From: Actinobacillus arthritidis
GTDB lineage: Bacteria > Pseudomonadota > Gammaproteobacteria > Enterobacterales > Pasteurellaceae
Length of the DNA: 64,000 nt
Reading direction: 5' to 3'
Assembly: GCF_029774155.1 (NCBI RefSeq)
Contig: NZ_CP103833.1
Location: 62,001-126,000 of the forward strand
The notes below the pieces were generated by a model. The model had not been told where the DNA came from. It saw only the letters and a program-made list of their open reading frames with translations, and made no database searches. Below, in pieces: positions 20,985-30,833 of the stretch (position 1 is the first letter of the stretch; each line of letters opens with the position of its first letter). The position numbers and the translations under genes were made by a program.

Positions 20985-21455
20985 TAAAACCACGGAAAAC
21001 ACAGATTACACAGAATAAAATTTCCGAGTAATCGGTGTTTTTCGTGGTTACTTTTTTGCTAAATACTTCAACAAACTGTTTATCTCCCATAAAGGGAGGG
21101 TATTAAATATAGATTAAATGAAACGACGGAACAAACTGATTACACTGAATAAAATTTCCGAGTAATCGGTGTTTTTCGTGGTTACTTTTTTGCTAAATAC
21201 TTCAACAAACTGTTTATCTCCCATAAAGGGAGGGTATTAAATATAGATTAAATGAAACGACGGAACAAACTGATTACACTGAATAAAATTTCCGAGTAAT
21301 CGGTGTTTTTCGTGGTTACTTTTTTGCTAAATACTTCAACAAACTGTTTATCTCCCATAAAGGGAGGGTATTAAATATAGATTAAATGAAACGACGGAAC
21401 ACACTGATTACACCGAATAAATTTCCGAGTAGTCCGTGTGTTCCGTGGTTAATTT
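20985..21455. repeat. Tandem array 2: four copies of the palindromic element in 134-base units
   Basis: Copies at 20989-21048, 21123-21182, 21257-21316 and 21391-21449 share the middle GATTACAC(T)GAATAAAATTTCC with array 1. The period is exactly 134. The spacer differs from array 1 (TTCAACAAACTG...CTCCCATAAAGGGAGGG) but matches the 5' flank of array 1. In two copies the left arm reads ACGACGGAACAAAC. The three complete units are almost identical to each other, pointing to recent duplication. No gene is seen between the toxin gene and ndh. Confidence 0.9.
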
Positions 21456-21492
21456 TTGCAAAATTTTACGGAAATATAACCGCTTGTTTTGC

Positions 21493-22779
21493 CTAGTGTA
21501 ACTTCATTGACGGTCTGAGGAAGCGGTTAATTTGACCGACTAATAAAATCAGACCGGTTTTTACCCAGCCGTGTAAAGCGACTTGGTGCATACGGTATAA
21601 CGAGAGGTAAGCAAGGCGTGCTATTTTACCTTCGATAAACATATCGCCGCTCATTAAGTTGCCCATCAAGTTACCGACCGTACCGAAGTGAGAGAACGAA
21701 AGTAGAGAGCCTTTATCATTGAATTTAAACGGTTTTTGTTCTTTACCTTCAAGTACCGCCACAATGTTTTTACCGCATTGTGTCGCCATTTGGTGTGCGG
21801 CTTGTGCACGTGGCGGAATCGCTTTGCCATCTTGGATAAGCGATGCACAGTCACCGATAACATATACCGAGTCATCTACCGTTGTTTGTAAGGTATCTTT
21901 GATTTCAATTTGGTTTAGACGGTTTGTTTCAAAGCCGAATTCTTTTACAAAATCAGGCGCTTTAACACCGGCGACCCAAACCATTAAGTTAGCTTCAATT
22001 TTGTCCCCGTCTTTGGTGATTAAGCCATCTTCTACTGCTTCGGTAATCATGGTATTTAAGCGAACGTCCACACCAGCTTTACGCAATTCAGCGAGGGCTG
22101 AAGCCGATACTTTTTCGGTTAATGCAGGAATTAAGCGAGAGCCAGCTTCAACTAAGGTGACTTTTAGACTCGCTCGATTCAATTTACCAAAGCCGTATGA
22201 GTTTAAGTGTTTTACCGCATTATAAAGTTCTGCAGAAAGCTCAATACCGGTTGCACCACCACCGACGATCGCAATTTTTACATCTTGATCTTCACTGTGA
22301 GAGAACTGTAGGAATAATTCCATCATACGTTTTTGGAATTGCTTCGCCTGTTCCGAACCGTCTAAGAAAATACAGTTTTCCGCCACACCTTTTGTATTGA
22401 AATCATTCGATTTACTACCGATAGCAATTACTAATTTATCGTAAGTAATATGACGTTCTTCGACTAGCAGTTGATTTTGTTCGTTATAAATCGGTGCAAG
22501 TGTCACTTCTTTTTTATCACGATTTACTGCAGTGAGCGTGCCTTGTTGAAATTCAAAAGCGTGATTTTTAGCATGCGCACGGTAACTCAGTGCATCAGTG
22601 CCTTCGTCTAAAGAACCGGTTGCTACTTCGTGTAGTAGTGGCTTCCAAAGATGAGTTGTATTGCGATCGATAAGAATAACTTTTGCTTTATTCTTACTGC
22701 CTAATTTATTGCCTAGGTAGGTAGCAAGCTCTAAACCGCCAGCACCTCCACCGACAACGACGATGGTTTCCATTGTCAT
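21493..22779 (-). CDS. ndh: Ndh, type II NADH:quinone dehydrogenase
   Basis: 428 residues from the ATG at 22779 ([11 protein letters not shown]), which has GGAG six bases upstream; a TTG four codons earlier is less likely. Single-subunit flavoprotein that passes electrons from NADH to quinone without pumping ions. Two Rossmann dinucleotide motifs are seen: [13 protein letters not shown] for FAD near the N-terminus and [17 protein letters not shown] for NADH near residue 175. The C-terminal part ([18 protein letters not shown] and after) is the membrane-binding region. It complements the sodium-pumping Nqr complex encoded at the end of the window. Confidence 0.93.
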   Translation of the reverse strand: MTMETIVVVGGGAGGLELATYLGNKLGSKNKAKVILIDRNTTHLWKPLLHEVATGSLDEGTDALSYRAHAKNHAFEFQQGTLTAVNRDKKEVTLAPIYNEQNQLLVEERHITYDKLVIAIGSKSNDFNTKGVAENCIFLDGSEQAKQFQKRMMELFLQFSHSEDQDVKIAIVGGGATGIELSAELYNAVKHLNSYGFGKLNRASLKVTLVEAGSRLIPALTEKVSASALAELRKAGVDVRLNTMITEAVEDGLITKDGDKIEANLMVWVAGVKAPDFVKEFGFETNRLNQIEIKDTLQTTVDDSVYVIGDCASLIQDGKAIPPRAQAAHQMATQCGKNIVAVLEGKEQKPFKFNDKGSLLSFSHFGTVGNLMGNLMSGDMFIEGKIARLAYLSLYRMHQVALHGWVKTGLILLVGQINRFLRPSMKLH

Positions 22780-22882
22780 AAAATGCTCCAAATGATAATA
22801 AATTAATAATATTTAAAATTGAGCTAATTTTAGGCACTTATGGAATAAAGTCCAGTCCCTTTTAACGTTATTTTAACGCTTG

Positions 22883-23401
22883 TTACAAATTGTCGTTAAA
22901 TATAAGGACTTGTTTACACTGCTTACAGAGGTAACGGCGACCATCTCGTACGATGGCATTATGACGACGTAAAGAAAGTAGATGCGTTTGACAACCGCAT
23001 TGATAGGAAAATTGTTTGCCGACCACATTTTGTGTATCAAAACAATGGTAGGTTTCCGCCGGTACACCGAAAACGTGTTCCATCATCATTTTCCACTCTT
23101 TACCGTGTGGTTGAACTCGCCCGAATTGTTGATAAACCAAAGCGTGAGCAAGTTCATGCGGAACAACCTGCTGAATAAAAGATTGCCCGTTTTCCACCAA
23201 TAAAACAGGATTGAAGCGAATTTCGTTACGTTGCAGATAAGCAACGCCGGCTTTTACACCACGCACGGCATAGCTGACCGTCGGTGGTGTAAAAGTTTTA
23301 TTGAAGTGAGTATTAGCTTGCTCCAAATTGCGTTTTAGCTGACGCTGAACCTGCATTTTGAGCTGACGCATGAGAGCGGGATTTGCAACTGATTCCGTCA
23401 T
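22883..23401 (-). CDS. sprT: SprT-family zinc metalloprotease-like protein
   Basis: 172 residues. HELAH (H82, E83, H86) in [18 protein letters not shown] is the zinc-protease signature of the SprT/Spartan family. The C-terminus has a zinc-ribbon type array ([20 protein letters not shown]). The ATG at 23401 is immediately next to the stop of the upstream RNase T2 gene (TAA-ATG), so the two form an operon. E. coli sprT lies next to endA; here the neighbour is an RNase I-like enzyme. The physiological role of bacterial SprT is poorly defined. Confidence 0.9.
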   Translation of the reverse strand: MTESVANPALMRQLKMQVQRQLKRNLEQANTHFNKTFTPPTVSYAVRGVKAGVAYLQRNEIRFNPVLLVENGQSFIQQVVPHELAHALVYQQFGRVQPHGKEWKMMMEHVFGVPAETYHCFDTQNVVGKQFSYQCGCQTHLLSLRRHNAIVRDGRRYLCKQCKQVLIFNDNL

Positions 23402-24171
23402 TTATTTCGGGCAGTCCATTGGTTGCCATTGTTTATCGTAGCAAACGTAGAGTTCGGTTTTGCTTGCACCTAAATAAACGCCGCGTAGCTGTGGATTATG
23501 TTTACGCATCCATTGGAATAAATCATTGCGGCGTAAATTTTTTGCCGGTAGTTTCAGGCTGTGAAACAACTCTTTTTGTTTGGCAAAATAGCTTTCCGCA
23601 CTATCGAAAGCACAGCTACCGTGTTTTTCCCATTCGCCTTGTAATAATGCGGACCCGGTGATTCTGGTAGATATTGCTCAATAATTTTTGTGGAAACTTC
23701 CGGTAAATCACCTTGGCAATAGCGAGGATGATCATCAACCGAACGTGCTTTAGCATTTTGTGGCCATAAACCGTGAATCACCCAGCCGAAGTTCTGACTG
23801 CCGGCGCACTGATAAGCTAAACGTTGCGGTACATCACCTTGGTTTTTATTGCGTTGTGATTCACAAAAAGCCGGTGACCAAGAAAGTGCTAACATATAGT
23901 AATCAACTGGTGCTTGCTTATTTTGCCCGATTTTATCTTCATCCATTTTGGAATCATAATTCATCGCAAGTGCCGCTTGAGTTGCTGAAGCAGATTGTGC
24001 CTGCGGTGCTTTTGCAATCGGTGTATCGGTTTCCGTTGCGTAGTCGTTTTGTTGCCGCTGTGGCTGTGGTTGTTTAACTGGTTCTGACTTATTACTTTGA
24101 TTGCCGAAAAAATAAGAGATTGTCGCAATAATCAGTAATACGGCTAATTTTATAAGATGTTTTTGGTTCAT
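23402..24171 (-). CDS. RNase T2/RNase I family endoribonuclease (frameshifted)
   Basis: Secreted or membrane-anchored RNase of the T2 family, which cuts RNA without base specificity through 2',3'-cyclic phosphates. N-terminal hydrophobic segment LIKLAVLLIIATISYFFG, then a Gln/Pro-rich linker. Catalytic site CAS I is FGWVIHGLWPQ. The frame breaks near 23653: restoring one base (GGTTCCGCA for GGTCCGCA) joins LPESPG to SALLQGEWEKHGSCAF, which holds CAS II (EWEKHG). The corrected product is about 256 residues and ends at TAA 23402, directly before sprT. Both catalytic histidines are retained, so the break may be a sequence error; unlike murA, loss would probably be tolerated. Confidence 0.83.
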
Positions 24172-24241
24172 ATTGGAGAGATTTGAATCATAAGAAAGGG
24201 CGTTACTATAAACAAAAAAGAGAAGTGAGGAAAGAAAAAAT

Positions 24242-24285
24242 AAGCGGTTAGATTTGCGAAAAAATTTGCAAATTTAACCGCTTGT
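24242..24285. terminator. Inverted uptake-signal pair at the 3' end of sppA
   Basis: AAGCGGTTAGATTTGC...GCAAATTTAACCGCTT is a near-perfect stem 6 bases beyond the sppA stop, in the gap to the RNase T2 gene. Confidence 0.75.
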
Positions 24286-24291
24286 AACAAG

Positions 24292-26148
24292 CTATTTTAT
24301 TGTGCCACAGCTAAGGCAATATAAATAGGTGTGTTTAGGATCATTGAATTTTTGTAGCAATTCTAATGATTGTTGAGCTTGAGAGGCAATCGGTAAGCCT
24401 AATAATGAACCGAATTGTAATTTCAAGTTCGAGCCATTTAAGAATGAACCTAGCAAGCTATCATCGCTGTCAATAAACCATTGTGCTCTAAAGTGCTCGA
24501 TTGCGGCTTCGCCTTTCTCTTTACGTTGTTGATTGACTAATTCGGTGATAACCTCATAAGCGGTGTCAAAATCGCCTAATTGATCAACTAAACCGTGTTT
24601 TAACGCATCTTCACCCGACCAAACTTGCCCTTGTGCAATTTTATCCACATCTGGTTTAGGCATTTTACGTCCACGGCTGACCAGTTCTAGGAATCGGTCA
24701 TAGCCGTTTTCAATGCTGATTTGAATCACCTCCGCTTGTTCTTTCGGCAACGTTTTTAACGGGCTAGAAGAAGCAAATGGTGAAAGTGAAATACCGTCTT
24801 CGGTGACACCTAAATTTTTAGCGGTTTTTTCAAAGCTGGTGGCTAAGCCGAAAATTCCGATTGAACCGGTAATGGTAGTCGGGCTGGCGATAATTTTATC
24901 GCTGGTCGCCGAAATCCAATAACCGCCTGAAGCCGCCATACCGCCCATTGATGTCACAACCGGTTTACCGGCAAGTTGAATCGCTTCTAATTCTTGGCGA
25001 ATAATTTCCGAAGCCATTGCGCCGCCGCCGGGGCTATTGACACGTAAAATCACACCATCAACACTTTTATCTTCACGAGCCTTACGTAGCAGTTTAACAA
25101 TCGTATCGCTACCTGCTGAACTTTGATCACTTTCACCGGAAATGATTTGCCCTTCGACATTGATAATTGCAATTTTATGTGTGGCGGAAACATCAAAGCG
25201 ATCATTAAGTTCCTGAGCATAATCGAAGTAATCGATTTGGTTATAGTTACCCTCTTTATCTTTACCGAATAGTTTGACTAATTCCTGTTGAATTTCAGCA
25301 TTAGTTGCAATTTCGGTCACGAGTTTTTGGCTTAACGCATATTGGGCATCATCGCCTTTTAGTTGACGATATTTAGCGATATAGGTTTGACTGTCCGGTA
25401 ATACCTGTTCAATCGGAATATTTCGATTGTGAGCAATGTCTTTGCGGATATTATTCCATACCGAATTTAGCCACAGTTGTGCATTTTGTTTTGCTTCCTC
25501 TGACATATCATCACGGATAAAGGGTTCTACTGCTGATTTGTATGTACCAACACGGAAAATATGTGGCACGGCTTCGATTTTATCGAGTAAGGTTTTGAAA
25601 TAGATATTGCTATAACTGAGCGAGTGAATATCGATAAAACCGGCTTTATTCAGATAGATTTTATCGGCAAAACTAGCTAAATAATATTGTGATTGGCTAT
25701 ATTGTTCGCCAATCGCAATCACCGGTTTTCCGGATTGTTTAAAGGTTTTAATTTGAGAACCGATAAATTTTAGTGAAGCACTATCGCCACCTTGGAAATA
25801 GCCTAAATCTAGCACTAATCCGGTAATTCGTTCATCTTTCATTGCCTTATTAATGGCACGGGCAACATCAAAAGTAGAAATTTTAATTGGCTCGCCATTA
25901 CCTAACTCAGATTGAACCAAACGATGTAAATCACTGTATTCATCGTGGTTATCGGCTAAATATCCGTCTAAATTAAGGGTTAACGCCCCTTTTTCGATAA
26001 ATTGTACGGTTTTTTGAGTTTTAGATTCTTGCTGGATTAAAGCGGTAATCGCAAAGCATACCAGTACAAAAATGATAAAAAATAGGCTTAATACCAATTC
26101 TCGAATACAACGAAAAATCTGATAAAGCCCTTTGAAAATTTTTAACAT
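24292..26148 (-). CDS. sppA: SppA, signal peptide peptidase (protease IV), long form
   Basis: 618 residues from the ATG at 26148 (MLKIFKGLYQIFRCIRELVL); a frame 15 codons longer lacks support. Inner-membrane serine protease that degrades cleaved signal peptides. There is one N-terminal membrane segment (LVLSLFFIIFVLVCFAITAL). Two tandem domains follow: the first carries the catalytic lysine in RVGTYKSAVEPF, the second the nucleophile serine in GGMAASGGYWIS, a Ser/Lys dyad as in E. coli SppA. RVNSPGGGAMASE is the conserved substrate-binding segment. It is divergent from the nitroreductase gene. Confidence 0.93.
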   Translation of the reverse strand: MLKIFKGLYQIFRCIRELVLSLFFIIFVLVCFAITALIQQESKTQKTVQFIEKGALTLNLDGYLADNHDEYSDLHRLVQSELGNGEPIKISTFDVARAINKAMKDERITGLVLDLGYFQGGDSASLKFIGSQIKTFKQSGKPVIAIGEQYSQSQYYLASFADKIYLNKAGFIDIHSLSYSNIYFKTLLDKIEAVPHIFRVGTYKSAVEPFIRDDMSEEAKQNAQLWLNSVWNNIRKDIAHNRNIPIEQVLPDSQTYIAKYRQLKGDDAQYALSQKLVTEIATNAEIQQELVKLFGKDKEGNYNQIDYFDYAQELNDRFDVSATHKIAIINVEGQIISGESDQSSAGSDTIVKLLRKAREDKSVDGVILRVNSPGGGAMASEIIRQELEAIQLAGKPVVTSMGGMAASGGYWISATSDKIIASPTTITGSIGIFGLATSFEKTAKNLGVTEDGISLSPFASSSPLKTLPKEQAEVIQISIENGYDRFLELVSRGRKMPKPDVDKIAQGQVWSGEDALKHGLVDQLGDFDTAYEVITELVNQQRKEKGEAAIEHFRAQWFIDSDDSLLGSFLNGSNLKLQFGSLLGLPIASQAQQSLELLQKFNDPKHTYLYCLSCGTIK

Positions 26149-26261
26149 ATTAGTCCTAATTAAAGTAAAAATTTTATGGCGTAAAACTACCATAAAATGG
26201 GCTTAGACTTAATAAAATATGTTATTCTTAACACAATTTTTTAGATAAATTGCAATAAATT

Positions 26262-26824
26262 ATGGATATTTTAGATTTCTTACAACGTCGTCGTTCAAAT
26301 AAAAAATTTGGTGAAATAGCCCCGAATGCAGAACAATTGGAAAATATTATCAAAGCGGCATTACGTGCACCGGATCACGGCAAAATGAAGCCTTATCATT
26401 TTGTGGTGATCGAAAAAAGCGGAATGTCAAAATTGCATCAATGTTTAGTTGCTGCCACGCTGAGTTTAATATGGACGAAAAAAATACGGCAAAAGCAGAT
26501 AAACTGGCTAATCAAGCACCAATGATAATTGGTGTGGTGGCAAAAATTGATCACGAATCGCCTAAAGTACCGGCGTGGGAGCAAATCGTGACAGCCGGTT
26601 GTGCGACTTATGCGATGCAATTAGCCGCAAATGCACAAGGTTTTGAAACGGTTTGGATCAGCAAAAAATGGGTGGAGGGATCGCTATTACGTGAAACCTT
26701 CGGTTGCTGTGCCGGTGATAAAGTGATCGGTCTATTGTTAGTCGGATCTCCGAAAGAAGATGACGGTATTTCGCTAGCTAAAGAAGCGGAAGCGACAGAA
26801 GGTTTTGTGAGCGTGATTCGTTAA
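26262..26824 (+). CDS. NAD(P)H nitroreductase, YdjA type (frameshifted)
   Basis: Small FMN-dependent nitroreductase-fold oxidoreductase. The N-terminal part reads MDILDFLQRRRSNKKFGEIA and APDHGKMKPYHFVVIE, like E. coli YdjA. Near 26455-26463 the frame changes and similarity resumes as AEFNMDEKNTAKADKLANQA through AWEQIVTAGCATYAMQLAAN. The span is one base short; a G in ACGGCTGAG would restore it, giving about 187 residues. FMN-binding arginines near the start (RRRSNKK) and the C-terminal GFETVWISK region are intact. Physiological substrate unknown. It is followed after 26 bases by a short-chain dehydrogenase gene, probably co-transcribed. Confidence 0.82.
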
Positions 26825-26850
26825 TAGTGGCGAAACATATCGAGGAAAGT

Positions 26851-27672
26851 ATGAAAACGATTCTAATCACCGGTTGTTCTTCCGGTATCGGTTATGCCAC
26901 CGCTAAATTGTTGAAAAAAAACGGCTGGCGAGTGATCGCCAGTTGCAGAAAACAGGTGGATATTGACCGCTTGCGAGCGGAAGGCTTTGAATGTATTCAG
27001 CTTGATGTGCAAGATTCGGCACAAATAGCGGAAGCGTTTGAATATATAAAAGCGAACGGTGGCTTAGATGCAGTATTCTGCAATGCAGGGCAAGGGCAAC
27101 CGGGCTGTGTGGAAGATTTACCGCGTGAAGCATTACGTGAGTTATTTGAAATCAATGTATTTGGCGTGTGGGAAGTGATGAATCATGCACTTAAAATTTT
27201 CCGAGCGCAGAATCACGGACGTATTTTATTGACCAGTAGTATTTTAGGCTTTGCCGCAATGCACTTTCGAGGGGCTTATAATGCCTCTAAATTTGCAGTA
27301 GAAGGCATGGCGGATACGTTACGTCACGAATTACACGGCTCGAATATTTATGTTAGTTTGATTGAGCCGGGCCCGATTTTAAGCGATTTTCGTTCAAATT
27401 CTTTGGATAAACTCACCAAATATATTGATGTGGAAAATACCGCTAAAACCGCATTTAACCAAAAACAATATCAGCGTTTGGCAACTAAAAAGAATGATAA
27501 TCCGTTTGCTAAACCGGCATCAGCCGTGGCGGAAGCCTGTCTAAAAGCCTTAAGTGATAGTAAACCGAAAGCTCGCTATCAAGTCACATTTCCAACTAAA
27601 TTGTTTTGGTGGCTAAGACGTATTTTACCGACTACATGGTTTGATTTTGTGTGCCGTAAGTCCGGTGGCTAG
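26851..27672 (+). CDS. Short-chain dehydrogenase/reductase, YbbO-like
   Basis: 273 residues from the ATG at 26851, which has GAGGA upstream; an earlier GTG at 26827 is less likely. Classical SDR: cofactor motif TGCSSGIG near residue 8, NAG (CNAGQGQ) near 80, catalytic Ser in LLTSSILGF, and YNASK with Tyr and Lys about 12 residues later. The Cys-Arg after the second strand (ASCRK) suggests NADP preference. LIEPGPI and the C-terminal RYQVTFPTKLFWWLRRILP resemble E. coli YbbO. The substrate cannot be deduced. A partial copy of the 60-base palindromic repeat begins just after its stop. Confidence 0.85.
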   Translation: MKTILITGCSSGIGYATAKLLKKNGWRVIASCRKQVDIDRLRAEGFECIQLDVQDSAQIAEAFEYIKANGGLDAVFCNAGQGQPGCVEDLPREALRELFEINVFGVWEVMNHALKIFRAQNHGRILLTSSILGFAAMHFRGAYNASKFAVEGMADTLRHELHGSNIYVSLIEPGPILSDFRSNSLDKLTKYIDVENTAKTAFNQKQYQRLATKKNDNPFAKPASAVAEACLKALSDSKPKARYQVTFPTKLFWWLRRILPTTWFDFVCRKSGG

Positions 27673-27676
27673 TAAC

Positions 27677-27768
27677 ATAATAAAACCATGGAATACACGG
27701 ATTACACTGAAAAGCCTAGTACGGCAGAGTCGTACTAGGTTAAGCATAATTCAGCCCTGCTAGGGCTG
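27677..27768. repeat. Half copy of the palindromic element followed by two hairpins
   Basis: AAAACCATGGAATACACGGATTA at about 27681 and on resembles the left half of the elements at 19.7-21.4 kb, but no right arm follows. Instead there are two perfect stems: CCTAGTACG/CGTACTAGG (27715-27723 with 27731-27739) and CAGCCCT/AGGGCTG (27752-27758 with 27762-27768). They lie between the convergent SDR and copA genes and may terminate transcription. Confidence 0.65.
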
Positions 27769-27820
27769 GAAGTTAGAGCAAATATAGATCCACATATGGC
27801 TTTGTGCATGGGGGAACTAG

Positions 27821-29972
27821 CTACTTCAACAATCTCTGACTATTCAGTACTACGGTGATAGAAGACATTGTCATCGCAACGGCGGCGATCATTGGGTTGA
27901 GTAGCCAGCCGGTAAACGGGTAAAGCACGCCAGCGACAAGCGGAATAGCAATCACGTTATACATAAAGGCACCGAGCAAACTTTGCTTCATATTACGTAA
28001 TACCTGTTTGGCAAACGGCAGAATTTGTAGAACTGGTGCTAAGCCGTGTTGCATTAGCGAAAGATCGGCGGTTTCGACCGCAATATCCGAACCGTTGTGC
28101 ATTGCGATCCCCACATTAGCCTGAGCAAGAGCCGGTGCATCGTTAATCCCGTCCCCAATCATTGCTACTTTCTTGCTTTGAGCTTGTAATTCACGAATTT
28201 TATCCGCTTTTTGTTCCGGTAAAACTTCTGCGATCACGCCGTCTAAACCGAGTTGTTGTGCAAAATATTCAGCAGTTGATTGGCGGTCACCGGTCAGCAT
28301 TAAGCATTGATAACCTTCCGCTTTAAATTTTTCGATCATCGCTTTGGATTCATTACGTAATTGATCTTCCACCGATAAAATACCGGCTAATTGATCATTT
28401 ACCGCTACAAAAATTTTGGTAGCTCGAGAAGCGGTTAAATTTCCGGAAAAATTAACAAATTTCGCATTACCGACCTTGATTTGATCTTCGCCTAAGTTGG
28501 CAATAATCCCTGCACCTTTGACCACTTGCACATTAGTCACTTCACAGGCGGTCTGATTTTCAGCAAATTTTACAACCGCTTTAGCAATTGGGTGAGAGGC
28601 GTGGACTTCTAAACTTTTTGCAAGCTGTAGTACACGATTCGGCTCAAAACCATTAAAGGTTTGGATATCCGAAACCGTCATTTCACCGGTAGTGAGTGTG
28701 CCGGTTTTATCGAACACCAGTGTGTCGATTTCGGAGCCAGCTTGTAGAGCTTCGATATTACGTACTAACACACCAAATTCGGCGGCACGAGCCACACCGG
28801 CAATGGTAGAAAGTGGAATTGCTAAGCCGAGCGCACAAGGGCAAGCGATAATTAACACGGTGGTAAAAATAGAGAGTGCAAACGAAAAGTCTTTGCCTAA
28901 AAATAACCAAATTAAACCGCTTATCAACGCAATCGAAACTACAACCGGTACAAAAACACTGGCAACTTTATCGACAAACTGTGCGAGCGGCGGTTTACTT
29001 GATTGCGCGTGGCGTACAGCATTGATCACTCGGGCAAGAGCGGTTTGGCTACCGACTTGTTCGGCAATATAGATGCCTGCACCGTCTTGAATCAGCGTTC
29101 CGGCACGCACTTTATCGCCGACCTTTTTCTCAATCGGTAACGCTTCGCCGGTCAGCATTGATTCATCCACCCAAATTGAACCGCTTTCTAATCTGCCGTC
29201 CACCGCAAGGCGGTCGCCGGTGAGTGCTTGCACACGCATTTCCGGTTTGATGCCTTTTACCGGAATCGTTTGAGTTGCATTATGTTGATCAAAAATGACC
29301 GCTTGTTGCGGAGCGAGATCGAGTAATTTTTCTAAAGCGAGTGAGGAACGCTGTTTCGCTTTTAATTCAAGAAATTTGCCAAGATTTATAAAGCCGATAA
29401 TCATCACGCTGGCTTCATAGTAAACGTGTGCTTGCGGTTGGGGGAAAAGTGTTAGCCAAAATGAGTAGAGCCAAGCGACACCGGTACTGAGAGCGACTAA
29501 AGTGTCCATGGTGGATGCTTTATTTTTTAAGCTGATCCACGCACCGACAAAGAAATCTTTACCGGCAAAATACATGGTAAATAAACTGACGGTCATGGTG
29601 ATAAACCAATAAATTAAATTGGTTGAATTTGGGAGCATACCGATAACCAACCCCAATGCCACCAAACCGAAACCGACAATTAAGGCGACTACAAATTGCC
29701 ATTTTTTATGGCTTAAGATGCGCTTGCGTTTGCACTTGTTGTTTGGCTCGACGTTCTTGTTCACTTTCTAAAATTTCCGCACCGAAACCGATTTTTTCGA
29801 CCGCTTGTACCATCGCTTGCGGATCCGCTTCGCCCTGTACAAATGCAGTTTGATCGGCAAGATTGACCGAAGCAAAAGTGACACCTTCCACTTTCATCAA
29901 GATTTTTTCAACCCGACGTACGCAAGCGGCACAGTGCATTCCGTCAATTAAAAGTTGTTGTTCTTTAGCCAT
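27821..29972 (-). CDS. copA: CopA, copper-exporting P1B-type ATPase (frameshifted)
   Basis: Inner-membrane Cu(I) export ATPase. The ATG at 29972 starts MAKEQQLLIDGMHCAACVRR, a heavy-metal-associated domain with the CxxC ligand motif. After KQQVQTQAHLKP the frame stops; the ATPase continues in the next frame as KKWQFVVALIVGFGLVALGL. Removing one C near 29710 joins them as AHLKHKKWQF, giving about 716 residues. Signature motifs: ACPCALGLAIP (metal site in the membrane), VFDKTGTLTTGEMT (phosphorylated Asp), MLTGDRQST and GDGINDAPAL, with several membrane helices. It lies downstream of copZ and a DUF411 gene, divergent from a CueR-type regulator. Confidence 0.92.
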
Positions 29973-30026
29973 ATCTTTTCTTTCCGGTAAGTTTAACCAC
30001 GGAATGGTAGTTTTATATTTTTTGTT

Positions 30027-30047
30027 CCCCTCTTTACTAAAGAGGGG
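30027..30047. other. Small hairpin between copZ and copA
   Basis: CCCCTCTTT and AAAGAGGGG pair perfectly around ACT. On the minus strand it is followed by GAACAAAAAAT rather than a T run, so it may be a processing or attenuation hairpin that sets copZ above copA, or a small dispersed repeat, rather than a terminator. Confidence 0.5.
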
Positions 30048-30077
30048 ATTTTCTTTGAATATCAATAATTATAAGGA

Positions 30078-30278
30078 TTAAATAACTTCCGCTTCAAAAC
30101 CAATATCATCAACAGCGGCAATAAGAACTTCTGCGTTAGCAGAACCTTCTACAATCGCTTGTTGTGGTTCTAAAGTTACGGTCGCTTTGGTTACACCTTC
30201 TACGGCATTAAGCGCTTTTTCCACGCTTTTTACGCAGTTTCCGCAATGTAAGCCGTCAAGTTTGAGTGTAATTGACAT
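30078..30278 (-). CDS. copZ: CopZ-like copper chaperone (HMA domain)
   Basis: 66 residues, a single heavy-metal-associated domain: MSITLKLDGLHCGNCVKSVE with the copper-binding CGNC motif (C12, C15) and the end DDIGFEAEV. Such chaperones deliver Cu(I) to CopA and can load the regulator. AGGAGAAA lies before the ATG. It is placed between the DUF411 gene and copA, all on the minus strand, so the three probably form one copper-induced operon. Confidence 0.92.
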   Translation of the reverse strand: MSITLKLDGLHCGNCVKSVEKALNAVEGVTKATVTLEPQQAIVEGSANAEVLIAAVDDIGFEAEVI

Positions 30279-30295
30279 TTTGTTTCTCCTAATGA

Positions 30296-30748
30296 TTAGT
30301 TGTATGAATTGAAAATCGTAGTTGTGCCGTCTTTTTTGAGTAACAGCACATTATATTTATCTTTATGACCCATATGTTTCGGCTGATCCATACCCGGCGA
30401 ACCAAGCGGCATTTCCGGTACGATTAAACCTACCGCATCAGCCGGTTTTTCTTTGAGTAAACGTTCAATATCCTGTGCCGGCACGTGGCCTTCAATCAGA
30501 TAACCGTCCACCATTGCACTATGACAGGCTTGTAATTTCGGCTGTAATTGCAATTTGCTATGTACATGGTGATTACCAGTATCATTTGCGGTGACGTTAA
30601 AACCGTGCTGTTTTAAATGATCAATCCAAAAGTTACAGCAACCGCAAGTCGGACTCTTCCATACTTCAATATTATTGACTGCATAAGCAAAAGAAGAAGT
30701 TGCAAACATTGCACAAAGTGAAACGGTTTTTAACAGATGAAATTTCAT
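30296..30748 (-). CDS. DUF411 periplasmic metal-binding protein
   Basis: 150 residues. Signal peptide MKFHLLKTVSLCAMFATSSFAYA. The mature protein starts with a thioredoxin-like metal site WKSPTCGCCNFWIDHLKQHG, then ACHSAMVDGYLIEGHVP and a His/Met-rich segment (PEMPLGSPGMDQPKHMGHK), matching the DUF411 family often found in copper and silver resistance loci. First gene of the copZ-copA unit, downstream of a MerR-type promoter. A periplasmic copper-sequestering role is inferred from motifs and context. Confidence 0.87.
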   Translation of the reverse strand: MKFHLLKTVSLCAMFATSSFAYAVNNIEVWKSPTCGCCNFWIDHLKQHGFNVTANDTGNHHVHSKLQLQPKLQACHSAMVDGYLIEGHVPAQDIERLLKEKPADAVGLIVPEMPLGSPGMDQPKHMGHKDKYNVLLLKKDGTTTIFNSYN

Positions 30749-30791
30749 AGTTACCTCATAAAAAAGAATGACGAATACTGAATTTCTTTAT

Positions 30792-30822
30792 ATGCTAATC
30801 CTTAACCCTAGGTTAAAGTCAA
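30792..30822 (-). promoter_or_regulatory. CueR-type promoter with 19-base spacer driving the copper operon
   Basis: On the minus strand, -35 TTGACT (30817-30822) and -10 TAGCAT (30792-30797) are 19 bases apart. The spacer holds an inverted repeat TTAACC-CTA-GGTTAA (30802-30816). Overlong 18-20-base spacers with a dyad in between are the hallmark of MerR-family activated promoters, where the regulator twists the DNA on binding metal. Confidence 0.85.
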
Positions 30823-30833
30823 GAGGTAACAGA

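Noticed and set aside
19697..21455. Regular repeats that might be a CRISPR array
   Set aside because: Units are 130-134 bases, the repeats are palindromic and the spacers are themselves repeated, not unique. No cas genes are in the window.
23554..23661. C-terminal residues of the uncorrected RNase T2 frame (PHYYKANGKNTVAVL...) as a novel tail
   Set aside because: The same bases in the next frame encode the conserved EWEKHGSC active site, so the tail is a frameshift product.
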